The position numbers and the translations under genes are program-made. Shown here one piece after another: positions 21,891 to 29,592 of a stretch of 64,000 nucleotides of DNA. Every line of letters begins with the position of its first letter. Positions within the stretch are counted from its first letter, which is position 1. The notes beneath the pieces are model-generated. The model was not told the origin of the DNA and searched no databases. It saw nothing but the letters and a program-made list of their open reading frames with translations. The stretch is from Phenylobacterium sp. (GTDB lineage: Bacteria; Pseudomonadota; Alphaproteobacteria; Caulobacterales; Caulobacteraceae), in NCBI GenBank assembly GCA_018001015.1, contig JAGNIV010000018.1, positions 1 through 64,000 of the forward strand, in the 5' to 3' direction.

Positions 21891-21970
21891 CCGAAGGCGT
21901 GACCTGACCAGGTCGACATCGCCATGCTGAGGGTCACGACCAGCGTGAGCAGCGGCCACAGGATCTTCAC
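21887..21970 (-). CDS. Small hydrophobic peptide, 27 residues (candidate)
   Basis: The frame starts at GTG 21970 and ends at TAG 21887-21889, reading MKILWPLLTLVVTLSMAMST plus WSGHAFG. It has one hydrophobic helix after a single Lys and no other recognisable feature. A Shine-Dalgarno-like GGAGAG lies six bases upstream of the GTG. It lies downstream of the NTF2-like gene on the same strand, and its stop codon falls in the outer arm of the two-hairpin repeat, which could terminate it. It could equally be a signal-peptide remnant or chance. Confidence 0.4.
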   Translation of the reverse strand: MKILWPLLTLVVTLSMAMSTWSGHAFG

Positions 21971-22089
21971 GGGGTCTCTCCAAGGGATCGTTGGTCGCCG
22001 GGGGAGCGGCGACACCTCTCATATGGGGCGAGCGTGGCCATTGCGGGAGGGGTCAATCCCGCAGAGCCGCTCTGTGGGATTGCATGGGG

Positions 22090-22479
22090 TCAGGCGGCCG
22101 CCTCGGTCAGCGTGACGTAGAGTTCGCTCTCGATCACCCACTGGCCGGTGACCTTCTTCCAGACCGCCAGATAGGTCCCCGTGAGGGTGGGCCCGTCGCG
22201 CCAGGTGGCCACCCAGGTTCCGGTCTCGGCCGCGCGGGCCTCGTCCTGGTCGGTGCGGACCGTCTCGGTCGTGCGCAGATAGGTGACGAAGCTCACATCG
22301 CGGAACTGGCTCTCGAAGGCGGCCAGAACCGAGTCGACGCCCACCATCAGGCTGCCGTCCCCGGCGATCAGGTTGATGTCGGGCGCGAGGAAGGGCCGCA
22401 GGCGGGCGGCTTCGTGGCTGGCGATCAGCTTGTTGGTCAGCTTGCGCCGGGCGCGGATGGCGGTTTCGGCCGGCGTCAC
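22090..22479 (-). CDS. NTF2-like (SnoaL/DUF4440) family protein
   Basis: The protein has 129 residues. The sequence (NKLIASHEAARLRPFLAPDINLIAGDGSLMVG ... TYLAVWKKVTGQWVIESELYVTL) is the cone-shaped alpha+beta barrel of the NTF2-like superfamily. These proteins often act as isomerases, hydrolases or binding proteins for small molecules; no catalytic set is obvious. The GTG start overlaps the stop of the upstream oxidoreductase gene as GTGA, so it is the third gene of an operon with DoxX and MDR genes and probably serves the same process. Confidence 0.8.
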   Translation of the reverse strand: MTPAETAIRARRKLTNKLIASHEAARLRPFLAPDINLIAGDGSLMVGVDSVLAAFESQFRDVSFVTYLRTTETVRTDQDEARAAETGTWVATWRDGPTLTGTYLAVWKKVTGQWVIESELYVTLTEAAA

Positions 22480-23456
22480 GGCTCCACCACCGCGGTGCCC
22501 ACCTTGCCGCCGGACTCCACCAGTTCGTGAGCGCCCGCGCAGTCCTCCAGGGGAAAGCGACCGGCGACCGAGAGGATGCGCTGGCCCGTCGAGATCCAGC
22601 GGGTGACGTCCTGCTGCGCCCGCTTGCGCGCCTCGTGCGGCGAGACCGGCAGCAGGACGCCATGCACATTGAGGTTCAGGCCCATCAGGGCGCCGGCCGG
22701 AACCGCCGGCTCCCGCGCGCCCTTGGTGGCGTAGAAGGCCACCGAGCCGTTGACCCGGACAACCTGCAGGGTGGTGGCCAGATTGCCGCCGAAGTCGACA
22801 TCAACGACGTGGTGGACGCCCTCGCCGTTCGTCAGTTCGCGGACCCGCTTGGCCACCTTTTCCTCGCGGTAGTCGATGACGTGGTCGGCGCCGCCGGCCC
22901 GCGCGCGCTCGGCCTTGTCTTCGCTGCTCACCGTGGCGATCACCGTGGCCCCGGCCCACTTGGCGAGCTGGACCGCGTAGTGACCCACGGCGCCAGCTCC
23001 GCCGGTCACCAGCACGGTGCGGCCCTGGATGGGACCGGCGACGAACAGGCTGCGGTGGGCGGTCATGCAGGGGATGCCCAAGGTCGCGCCCTCGGCGAAG
23101 GACACGCTGTCGGGCAGCTCCATAAGGAGGTCGGTGTCGAGCTCGATGTACTCGGCCGCCGAGCCGAAGGCGCGGCCATTGCGCTGGCCGTTGTAGAACC
23201 AGACCCGCTTGCCCACCCACGCCGCCGCGACGCCTGGACCCACCGCCTCGACGATGCCCGCGCCGTCGCTGTTGGGGGTGATGCGGGGATAGGCCATGGC
23301 GGCGGGGCCGCCGCGCATGCCGACGTCAGAGGGGTTCACGCCCGAGGCCTTGATGCGGATCAGGGCCTGACCGTGGCCGGGCTCCGGCGTGGGGCGGTCG
23401 CCGTATTCCAGGACCTCGCGGGCGGGACCGGTGCGATCGTACCAGATGGCCTTCAT
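22476..23456 (-). CDS. Zinc-independent MDR oxidoreductase, NADPH:quinone reductase-like
   Basis: The protein has 326 residues. It starts at ATG 23456 (MKAIWYDRTGPAREVLEYGD), set by the ATGA overlap with the DoxX gene. The N-terminal GroES-like fold has SGVNPSDVGMRGG; the Rossmann motif is V-T-G-G-A-G-A-V-G-H-Y-A near residue 150. The catalytic-zinc Cys/His set of alcohol dehydrogenases is missing, as in the QorA/zeta-crystallin group. It probably reduces quinones or enones with NADPH. Its neighbours, a DoxX membrane protein and an NTF2-like protein, suggest a small redox or detoxification operon. Confidence 0.9.
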   Translation of the reverse strand: MKAIWYDRTGPAREVLEYGDRPTPEPGHGQALIRIKASGVNPSDVGMRGGPAAMAYPRITPNSDGAGIVEAVGPGVAAAWVGKRVWFYNGQRNGRAFGSAAEYIELDTDLLMELPDSVSFAEGATLGIPCMTAHRSLFVAGPIQGRTVLVTGGAGAVGHYAVQLAKWAGATVIATVSSEDKAERARAGGADHVIDYREEKVAKRVRELTNGEGVHHVVDVDFGGNLATTLQVVRVNGSVAFYATKGAREPAVPAGALMGLNLNVHGVLLPVSPHEARKRAQQDVTRWISTGQRILSVAGRFPLEDCAGAHELVESGGKVGTAVVEP

Positions 23457-23890
23457 GGCTTGGGCTCCTGCTTGAATGGCCAGTTGATCACCCCGCCGGC
23501 GAACAGGGCCCACCAGACGAAGACCGGCTGAAAGGCCAGCCTGGGGCCGTGATACCACCAACTCGACGGCAGGCTGCTCACCTCAACATGACCGAAGGCG
23601 TGATGCAGGTTGGCCGGATAGACGCAGATCGCATACAGCGCCAGCATCACGCCCGATATCCATCGCAGACGCGGGATCAACAGCCCCACCCCGCCCAGGA
23701 TCTCGCAGACCCCGGTGAACAGCACCACCTCCAGCGGGAACGGAACCCAGGCCGGCATGATGGCCAGGAAGCCCGGGGCGCTGCGCAGGTGGACGATCCC
23801 GACGGCGACGTAGATCAAGGCCAGCAGCCAGCGCAGGGCGGCGCGCAGGCGGGGGTGGGCAAGCGGCTCGGGTCGCGCCAGGAGATTCAT
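23453..23890 (-). CDS. DoxX-like integral membrane protein
   Basis: The protein has 145 residues and starts at MNLLARPEPLAHP (ATG 23890). Four hydrophobic segments are visible (WLLALIYVAVGIVHL, VVLFTGVCEILGGVGLLI, GVMLALYAICVYPANLHHA, FQPVFVWWALFAGG), matching the DoxX/DoxD four-helix fold. Such proteins are linked to respiratory or thiol redox functions but are poorly defined. It is first in the operon with the MDR and NTF2-like genes. A palindromic repeat (23936-24032) lies just upstream. Confidence 0.85.
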   Translation of the reverse strand: MNLLARPEPLAHPRLRAALRWLLALIYVAVGIVHLRSAPGFLAIMPAWVPFPLEVVLFTGVCEILGGVGLLIPRLRWISGVMLALYAICVYPANLHHAFGHVEVSSLPSSWWYHGPRLAFQPVFVWWALFAGGVINWPFKQEPKP

Positions 23891-23935
23891 GGCGCGACCA
23901 TCGCGGCGAGCCGGCCGAGGGGCAAGCATCCATCA

Positions 23936-24032
23936 CGTCATCCCGGCCGCAGCAATGCGGAGAGCCGGGACCCAGGGGGGGTGCGTATGGCCCCTGGGTC
24001 CCGGCTCGACCTAGCGGCCGTCCGGGATGACG
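23936..24032. repeat. Palindromic intergenic repeat, copy A
   Basis: About 97 bases run from CGTCATCCCGGCCG to CCGTCCGGGATGACG, with internal arms GGGACCCAGGGG and CCCCTGGGTCCCGG. It lies between the DoxX start and the carotenoid oxygenase stop. Copies B (28425-28518) and C (41877-41972) share the ends and centre. Confidence 0.9.
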
Positions 24033-24039
24033 AGTTAGG

Positions 24040-25428
24040 TCAATCGGCGACCCAGTTGCCGTGGAAGCCGAAGGGGACGCGGCGCGGCATGTGGGCCATG
24101 CCGATGGGACCCTTGGCCACGTCCAGGGCGTCGAAGACCACGAAGTCGCTGCGGTCCTCGGCGGCGCGATAGACCACCGCGGTCAGCCAGCCATCGCCCT
24201 CGGGGGCGTCGGCGGAACGCGGGGTGAAGACCGGCTCCGACGTCATGTCGCCGCCGGTGAAGGCGTGGACCTGACGCTTGCCGGTGGCCAGGTCGAGGTG
24301 GGCGATGGCGTTGAGCTTGATGGACTTCGCGTCGGTGGTGTCGCCGGCATAGAAGCCGTGGCGATAGGCGCTCCCGGCCAGGCGTTCATCGAAGCGGGGG
24401 AATTCGCAGTCGAGGTCGTCGATGGCCTCTTCCTTGATGGCGTCGCTGGCGCCGGAGAGATCAAAGGTCCAGCGGGTCAGGCGCGCGGCGGTGCGCAGGC
24501 CGGGCGAGCCGTCGGCCATGGGGAACAGCGGGGCGGCGTCATAGCGGGCCACCTCGGCGATGATCTTGCCGTCCGCCTCATGGGCGTTCATCGGGTGGAA
24601 GACATAGCAGGCCGGCACGTTGAACCAGCGGATGGTGGAGACGTCGGCGTCGCGGCGCATGACGCCGACATAGCCCGCCTTCTCAGGCTCCCAGGCATAG
24701 GCCGGCAGGCCCTTCATCGCCCGCTCCAGGCTGCCGGTGAGCGGCAGGACCGGGAACAGCACGTAGTTCTCGGTGACCAGGAAGTCGTGGATCATCGACG
24801 AATAGGGCGCCTGGAAATCCGAGCGCCGGGTGACCACGCCGCTCGCATCGGTGACGCCGTAGCTCATCCCGGCCGACAGCGGCGCCTCGCCGACGCCATA
24901 GCCGAACCAGACCATCTCGCCGGTCTTGGGATCGATCTTCGGGTGGGCGGTGACCCGGCCCTGATACTGCTGCGCATAGCCCTTGGGGGCCATGGTCCCC
25001 GGCGCGACCTCGAAGGGCATGTGGCCCTCTTCCAGGGCCAGCAGGCGGCCGGCGTGCCAGAGGATGTTGGTGTTGGCCACGCCGCCATCCTTGCCGGCGG
25101 CGACAGGGTCGGTGAGCATCGGATTGAAGCCGCCGAACAGCGCGCGGCCGTGCTCGTGCTCCAGCTCCCACTTGGGGGTGCGGACATAGCGGTTGCGATA
25201 GCTGACCTTGCCGTCCTCGACCCGGAAGGCGTGCAGCATGCCGTCGCCGGTGAACCAGTGATAGTTCGGGTCCTTGGGCTGAAACTGCGGGTTGGGACCG
25301 GTGCGGTAGAGCGTCCCGCGCAGACCCGCGGGGATCTCGCCGGTGACCGGCAGATCGAAGTCGTCCTCCGATCGGACCGGGGCGAAGTTGCCCGACAGGT
25401 AGGGATTGATGCGAACCTCGCCGTCCAT
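24040..25428 (-). CDS. Carotenoid (retinal/stilbene) cleavage oxygenase family protein
   Basis: The protein has 462 residues, family length. The four iron-binding histidines of the seven-bladed propeller can be placed: His162 (VTAHPKID), His214 (SMIHDFLVTENY), His278 (VFHPMNAHEADG) and His456 (FGFHGNWV). Members cleave a C=C bond of carotenoids, apocarotenoids or lignin-type stilbenes (lignostilbene dioxygenase) with O2. It has no signal peptide. It lies 25 bases downstream of the DUF2855 gene on the same strand, opposite a TetR regulator. With an epoxide hydrolase and DUF2855 as neighbours, stilbene or terpenoid breakdown is likelier than pigment synthesis (inference). Confidence 0.92.
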   Translation of the reverse strand: MDGEVRINPYLSGNFAPVRSEDDFDLPVTGEIPAGLRGTLYRTGPNPQFQPKDPNYHWFTGDGMLHAFRVEDGKVSYRNRYVRTPKWELEHEHGRALFGGFNPMLTDPVAAGKDGGVANTNILWHAGRLLALEEGHMPFEVAPGTMAPKGYAQQYQGRVTAHPKIDPKTGEMVWFGYGVGEAPLSAGMSYGVTDASGVVTRRSDFQAPYSSMIHDFLVTENYVLFPVLPLTGSLERAMKGLPAYAWEPEKAGYVGVMRRDADVSTIRWFNVPACYVFHPMNAHEADGKIIAEVARYDAAPLFPMADGSPGLRTAARLTRWTFDLSGASDAIKEEAIDDLDCEFPRFDERLAGSAYRHGFYAGDTTDAKSIKLNAIAHLDLATGKRQVHAFTGGDMTSEPVFTPRSADAPEGDGWLTAVVYRAAEDRSDFVVFDALDVAKGPIGMAHMPRRVPFGFHGNWVAD

Positions 25429-25453
25429 GGCGTGTCTCCCTTGAGTGACCGGT

Positions 25454-26509
25454 TCAGGCCGGCCGGATGATGTGTCCGTCCTGGGGCCGCACGCGACCCT
25501 CCAGGACCATGTGATAGGCGTCGGTGAGGCCCTGTTGGCCCTGGTGCTGCACCAGGTTCAGCCAGGGGCTGTCGGCGACGAAGGCGCGCAGGCCCTTGTC
25601 AAAACGGGCCTCCACCTCGCCCGGGCCCCAGTCGGCCATGCGCTTGCGGATCTGGTCGGGGGCGAAGAACAGGGAGGGCGTCGGGCCGGGAATCTCCACC
25701 TGGCCGCCGCCGGCTTCCCAGTGGGTGGCGCCGACGATGATGCTGCGGGCCAGGCTGTCGCCCACGGCGGCATGAACCTTGGCGGTGGCCGCCCGGTCGC
25801 CCGCGAAGTCCACGAAGGCGGCGGCGCCCTTGGTCTTCAGCGAGGCGACGTCGTCATAGGTCAGGACCTTGTCGTAGAGACCCAGCCCCGCGATCAGCTT
25901 GGCGTTGGCCGGCGAGCTCAGCCCGATCACCTCGCGGCCACGGGCCTTGGCGAACCAGGCCAGGCCGAGCGCGGTCTTGCTCGACGCGCTGGAGAGCACC
26001 AGCGAGGTCAGGGCCTCGTCCTCGCCCAGGAAGTCGTCCAGCAGGAAGCTGGTCATCAGCAGGGGCCGCAGCAGGGCGCGATGGTCGTCCAGGGGATCGG
26101 CGGGCGCCTCGTTGTAGGCGTTATAGGTCGGCGGCAGCTCGGCGCGGTGCGGCGCACGGTCAATGAAGCCGTTGCGGGCCTTGGCCAGCTGCATGACGAA
26201 GCCGGTGGACATCGGCAGGTAGCCGAACAGCCGCAGACCCACGGGCGCGTCGGCGACCCTGGACTCCGTCACCGTGGCGAAGCCCCAGACCGGAATGCGG
26301 CCCAGTCCGTCCGGCGCCGGGAAGAATTTCCAGTAGCCGAAGGCGTCGCCGATGATCCCGTAGGTGATGTTGTTGGCGGTGAGTGAGAACCGTTCGACCT
26401 CCAGGCGGACCTCGCCATCGGCCAGGGCGGTCGCCTGCGTGGGAACAATCTGCGCCTTGCGCAGGTCCTTGCGGTCCACAAGCAGGTCCCAAGCCGCCAT
26501 CGATTCCAT
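25454..26509 (-). CDS. DUF2855 family protein
   Basis: The protein has 351 residues and matches the DUF2855 family (MAAWDLLVDRKDLRKAQIVP, SLTANNITYGIIGDAFGYWKFFPAP, GRIPVWGFATV). The middle resembles the nucleotide-binding half of MDR oxidoreductases (LVLSSASSKTALGLAWFAKARG), so a dehydrogenase-like role is plausible. I know no biochemical function. ATG 26509 is followed by another ATG three codons later (26500). It is probably co-transcribed with the carotenoid oxygenase and repressed by the divergent TetR protein through the operator-like dyad in the 91-base gap. Confidence 0.85.
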   Translation of the reverse strand: MESMAAWDLLVDRKDLRKAQIVPTQATALADGEVRLEVERFSLTANNITYGIIGDAFGYWKFFPAPDGLGRIPVWGFATVTESRVADAPVGLRLFGYLPMSTGFVMQLAKARNGFIDRAPHRAELPPTYNAYNEAPADPLDDHRALLRPLLMTSFLLDDFLGEDEALTSLVLSSASSKTALGLAWFAKARGREVIGLSSPANAKLIAGLGLYDKVLTYDDVASLKTKGAAAFVDFAGDRAATAKVHAAVGDSLARSIIVGATHWEAGGGQVEIPGPTPSLFFAPDQIRKRMADWGPGEVEARFDKGLRAFVADSPWLNLVQHQGQQGLTDAYHMVLEGRVRPQDGHIIRPA

Positions 26510-26531
26510 CCCCTTGGTTTCGCTATTCGTT

Positions 26532-26559
26532 TCTTACGTTGTAAATTTATTGCGTAAGA
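26532..26559. promoter_or_regulatory. Candidate TetR operator between DUF2855 and tetR genes
   Basis: TCTTACG and CGTAAGA form a perfect 7-bp inverted repeat separated by 14 A/T-rich bases. The gap is markedly A/T-rich compared with its surroundings, and the dyad sits between divergent starts at 26509 and 26601, the usual position for TetR autoregulation. Confidence 0.5.
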
Positions 26560-26600
26560 GGTAACGCCTTGCAAGCATTTTGTTTGCTAGAGTTTCCGGT

Positions 26601-27194
26601 ATGCCCCGCGTTCTGTCCGAAACCGATGTCGCCGACTTCCGTGAGCGCCTTTGCGGGGTGGCCGAGAAGCTGTTCGCCGAACGCGGGCCCGATGCGGTGA
26701 CCATGCGCCAGCTGGCCTCCGAACTGGGGGTCAGCCCCATGACCCCCTACCGCTACTTCGCCGACAAGGAGGACATCCTGGCGGCGGTGCGGACCAACGG
26801 CTTCAACCGTTTCGCCCAGGCCCTGGAAGACGCCTACGCCAAGACGCAGGGCGCGCGCGCCAAGGGCGCCGCGGTGGGCGAGGCCTATCTGAACTTCGCC
26901 TTCGAACACCCGCAGACCTACAAGCTGATGTTCGACCTGGATCAGCCGCACGCGGAAAACTATCCCGACCTGGTGGCGGCGGCGCATCGCGCCCACGGGA
27001 CCCAGACCCAGTACGTGAAGACCCTGGTGGCCGAAGGCGTGCTGCAGGGCGACCCGGAAGAAATCGGCAAGATGTTCTGGGCCGCGGCCCACGGCGCCGT
27101 GGGCCTGGAGCTGGCCGGCAAGATCCCGCCGGGCGCCGCGCGCGAACTGCATCGCCACCTGAACGGCGCCCTGGCGCGGGGGCTGCGTCCGTAA
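26601..27194 (+). CDS. TetR-family transcriptional regulator
   Basis: The protein has 197 residues. The N-terminal helix-turn-helix reads V-T-M-R-Q-L-A-S-E-L-G-V-S-P-M-T-P-Y-R-Y-F and is followed by ADKEDIL. The C-terminal ligand domain is typical of the family (W-A-A-A-H-G-A-V-G-L-E-L). ATG 26601 (MPRVLSETD) is preferred over a TTG at 26580. It is divergent from DUF2855/carotenoid oxygenase and followed after 58 bases by the epoxide hydrolase gene, so it probably controls both sides. Its inducer is unknown. Confidence 0.9.
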   Translation: MPRVLSETDVADFRERLCGVAEKLFAERGPDAVTMRQLASELGVSPMTPYRYFADKEDILAAVRTNGFNRFAQALEDAYAKTQGARAKGAAVGEAYLNFAFEHPQTYKLMFDLDQPHAENYPDLVAAAHRAHGTQTQYVKTLVAEGVLQGDPEEIGKMFWAAAHGAVGLELAGKIPPGAARELHRHLNGALARGLRP

Positions 27195-27252
27195 GGCTTG
27201 ACCGCCGCCGCGTCACCGGCCGAGGTTCGCCCCAACAACAGGGGAAGCGCAC

Positions 27253-28401
27253 GTGGCCGAAATCCAACCTTTCGAAATCGCCTGGCGCGAGACGGACGTC
27301 CAGGCGGTGCTGGACCAGGTGCGCGCCTATCCCTGGCCGCCGATCCCGCAGGTCGCCGACGGCTGGGCCTATGGCTGCGACGCGGGCTATCTGAAGGACC
27401 TCTGCGAGCACTGGACCGAGCGTTACGACTGGCGCTCGGCCATGGCGGATCTGAACCGCTTCCCGCAGTTCACGGCCCGGGTCGAGGACTATGACCTGCA
27501 CTTCCTGCACGTGATCGGCGAGGCCGGCGGCAAGCGGCCCCTGCTGCTGACCCACGGCTGGCCCGGCTCGCACTACGAGTTCTGGGGCGCCATCGAGAAG
27601 CTGGCCTTCCCGTCGCGGTTCGGGGGCGATCCGAAGGACGCCTTCGACTTGGTGATCCCCTCCCTGCCCGGCTTCGGCTTCTCGTCCAAGCCGACGAAAC
27701 CTATCGGCCAGCGGACCACGGCGCGGCTGTTCAACACCCTGATGACCCAGGTGCTGGGCTATCCCAGCTACATCGCCCAGGGCGGCGACTGGGGGGCGAT
27801 GGTGACCTCCTGGCTGGGCCACGACCACGGCCAGAGCGTGCGCGCCATCCACCTGAACATGATGGCCTTCCGGCCGTTCGGCGGCCCCAAGACCCCCGAC
27901 GAGATCGCCTGGCTGACCCGTCAGGGCGCCATGATGGACGTCATGGGCGCCTATTTCCGGCTGCAGGCCTCCAAGCCCCAGTCCCTGGCCTGGATGGGGG
28001 CCGGCAATCCGGTGGGCCAGGCGGCCTGGATCGCCGAGCGCTTCCACGACTGGTCGGACCTGCGGGAAAAGCCCCTGGACCAGGTCCACCCCAAGGACCG
28101 GATGCTCACCAACATCATGATCTATGTGATGACGGGCAGCTTCGCGACGGGGGCCTGGTACTATCGTGGCCTGCTGGAAGAGGGCGGGATCGCCTTCCAG
28201 GAGGGCGAGCGCTGCGAGACGCCGACCGCCTTCGCCAACTTCCCCGGCGAGCCGCTCTACACCGCCCCGCCGCGCTCCTGGGCCGACCGCGCCTACAACA
28301 TCACCCGCTGGACCGAGATGCCACGGGGCGGGCACTTCGCGGCCATGGAGGAGCCCGACCTCTTCGTCGCCGACGTGCGCGACTGGGGAAAGGGCATTTA
28401 A
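27253..28401 (+). CDS. Epoxide hydrolase (EHN plus alpha/beta-hydrolase)
   Basis: The protein has 382 residues. An N-terminal EHN domain (IQPFEIAWRETDVQAVLDQVR) is followed by the alpha/beta-hydrolase core. The oxyanion motif is HGWPGS (101-106), the nucleophile Asp179 lies in G-G-D-W-G, and the catalytic His is in RGGHFAAMEEP. This set defines microsomal-type epoxide hydrolases, which open epoxides to diols. The start is GTG 27253. It lies downstream of tetR and opposite a carotenoid oxygenase, in line with a pathway that makes or meets epoxides. A palindromic repeat follows the gene. Confidence 0.92.
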   Translation: MAEIQPFEIAWRETDVQAVLDQVRAYPWPPIPQVADGWAYGCDAGYLKDLCEHWTERYDWRSAMADLNRFPQFTARVEDYDLHFLHVIGEAGGKRPLLLTHGWPGSHYEFWGAIEKLAFPSRFGGDPKDAFDLVIPSLPGFGFSSKPTKPIGQRTTARLFNTLMTQVLGYPSYIAQGGDWGAMVTSWLGHDHGQSVRAIHLNMMAFRPFGGPKTPDEIAWLTRQGAMMDVMGAYFRLQASKPQSLAWMGAGNPVGQAAWIAERFHDWSDLREKPLDQVHPKDRMLTNIMIYVMTGSFATGAWYYRGLLEEGGIAFQEGERCETPTAFANFPGEPLYTAPPRSWADRAYNITRWTEMPRGGHFAAMEEPDLFVADVRDWGKGI

Positions 28402-28424
28402 CGGGCCCTTCAGACCACACACTC

Positions 28425-28518
28425 CGTCATCCCGGACGCCGATAGGCGATCCGGGATCCGGGGGCCGCGCGCACCGCCCCTGGATCCCGGCTCTGCGCTG
28501 CGCTTGGCCGGGATGACG
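28425..28518. repeat. Palindromic intergenic repeat, copy B
   Basis: About 94 bases run from CGTCATCCCGGACGC to GGCCGGGATGACG, with inner arms GGATCCGGGGGC and GCCCCTGGATCC. It is the most diverged of the three copies and lies between the epoxide hydrolase and threonine aldolase genes. Confidence 0.88.
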
Positions 28519-28584
28519 GGAGGGGGTTTGCTTGAGGGGCCGAAAACCGGTTTCCAAGCCGGCGTGATCGGTTCTATTCGGCGT

Positions 28585-29592
28585 ATGGCCAGATACGACT
28601 TCGCGTCCGACAACACCGCCCCGGCCACGCCCGAGGCGATGAACGCCCTGGTGGCGGCCAATACCGGCGTCACCTCCGGCTATGGCTCCGATCACATCAG
28701 CCGGGCCGGGGCCGACGCGGTCCGCGCCCTGTTGGACACCGACGCCAGCGTGCGGTTCGTGGCCTCGGGCACGGCGGCCAACGCCATCTCGCTGGCGACC
28801 CTCTGCCAGCCCTTCGAGGGCGTGCTGTGCCATCAGCATTCCCACATCGCCACCGACGAGACCGGCGCGCCGGGCTTCTTCGGCCATGGGCTGGGGATGA
28901 TCCCCCTGGCCGGCGCCTCGGGGCGGATCGACCCCGCCGGCCTCGCCGCGCCGCTGGCCGCCCCGGACCAGCCCCACTGGCAGGCGCCGGCGGCCCTGTC
29001 GGTCACCAACGCCACCGAGTACGGCACGGTCTATTCGGTCGCTGAGCTGAAGGCCCTGATCGATCCGGTAAAGGCCAAGGGCTACCGGGTCCACTTCGAC
29101 GGCGCACGGCTGGCCAATGCGGCGGCGGCCGGCTTCGACCTGAAGGCCATCCAGGGGCTGGGGGTCGACATCCTGGTGGTGGGCGGGACCAAGTCCGGCA
29201 TGACGCCGTCGGAGGCGGTGGTGATCTTCAATCCCGCCCTGGCCCACCGCTTTGACGCGCGGCTCAAGCAGTCGGGGCAGCTTCCCTCCAAGGGCCGATT
29301 CTACGCCGCCCCGTTCATCGGCATGCTGGAGGGCGGCGCCTTCGTGCGCCACGCCGCCCACGCCAACGCCATGGCCAGGCGCCTGGCGGCCCTCATGCCC
29401 TTCCCGCTGGCCCACCCGGTGGAGGCCAATGCGGTGTTCGTGGAGATGGACGAGCCGACCCTGCAGCGGCTGCACGCCGCCGGCTGGTTCGTCTACCGGT
29501 TCATCGACGGCTCGGTGCGCTTCATGTGCTCGTGGGCCACGACGGCGGAGGCCGTGGACGAGCTGGGCGAGACCCTCAAGAAGATCAGTTAG
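28585..29592 (+). CDS. Low-specificity threonine aldolase family (PLP lyase)
   Basis: The protein has 335 residues and starts at MARYDFASDN (ATG 28585). It is a fold-type I PLP enzyme with SDNTAPATPEAM, the PLP-contacting Asp172 in HFDGARLANAA and the Schiff-base Lys203 in VGGTKSGM. It is expected to split threonine or allo-threonine into glycine and acetaldehyde; related beta-hydroxy amino acid lyases are an alternative. Its stop overlaps the convergent LuxR-hydrolase stop by 8 bases (29585-29592). Confidence 0.9.
   Translation: MARYDFASDNTAPATPEAMNALVAANTGVTSGYGSDHISRAGADAVRALLDTDASVRFVASGTAANAISLATLCQPFEGVLCHQHSHIATDETGAPGFFGHGLGMIPLAGASGRIDPAGLAAPLAAPDQPHWQAPAALSVTNATEYGTVYSVAELKALIDPVKAKGYRVHFDGARLANAAAAGFDLKAIQGLGVDILVVGGTKSGMTPSEAVVIFNPALAHRFDARLKQSGQLPSKGRFYAAPFIGMLEGGAFVRHAAHANAMARRLAALMPFPLAHPVEANAVFVEMDEPTLQRLHAAGWFVYRFIDGSVRFMCSWATTAEAVDELGETLKKIS

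Noticed and set aside
26601-26760. Start of the TetR gene at TTG 26580
   Set aside because: It would add seven residues without a family match. ATG 26601 is nearer the canonical start of the DNA-binding domain.
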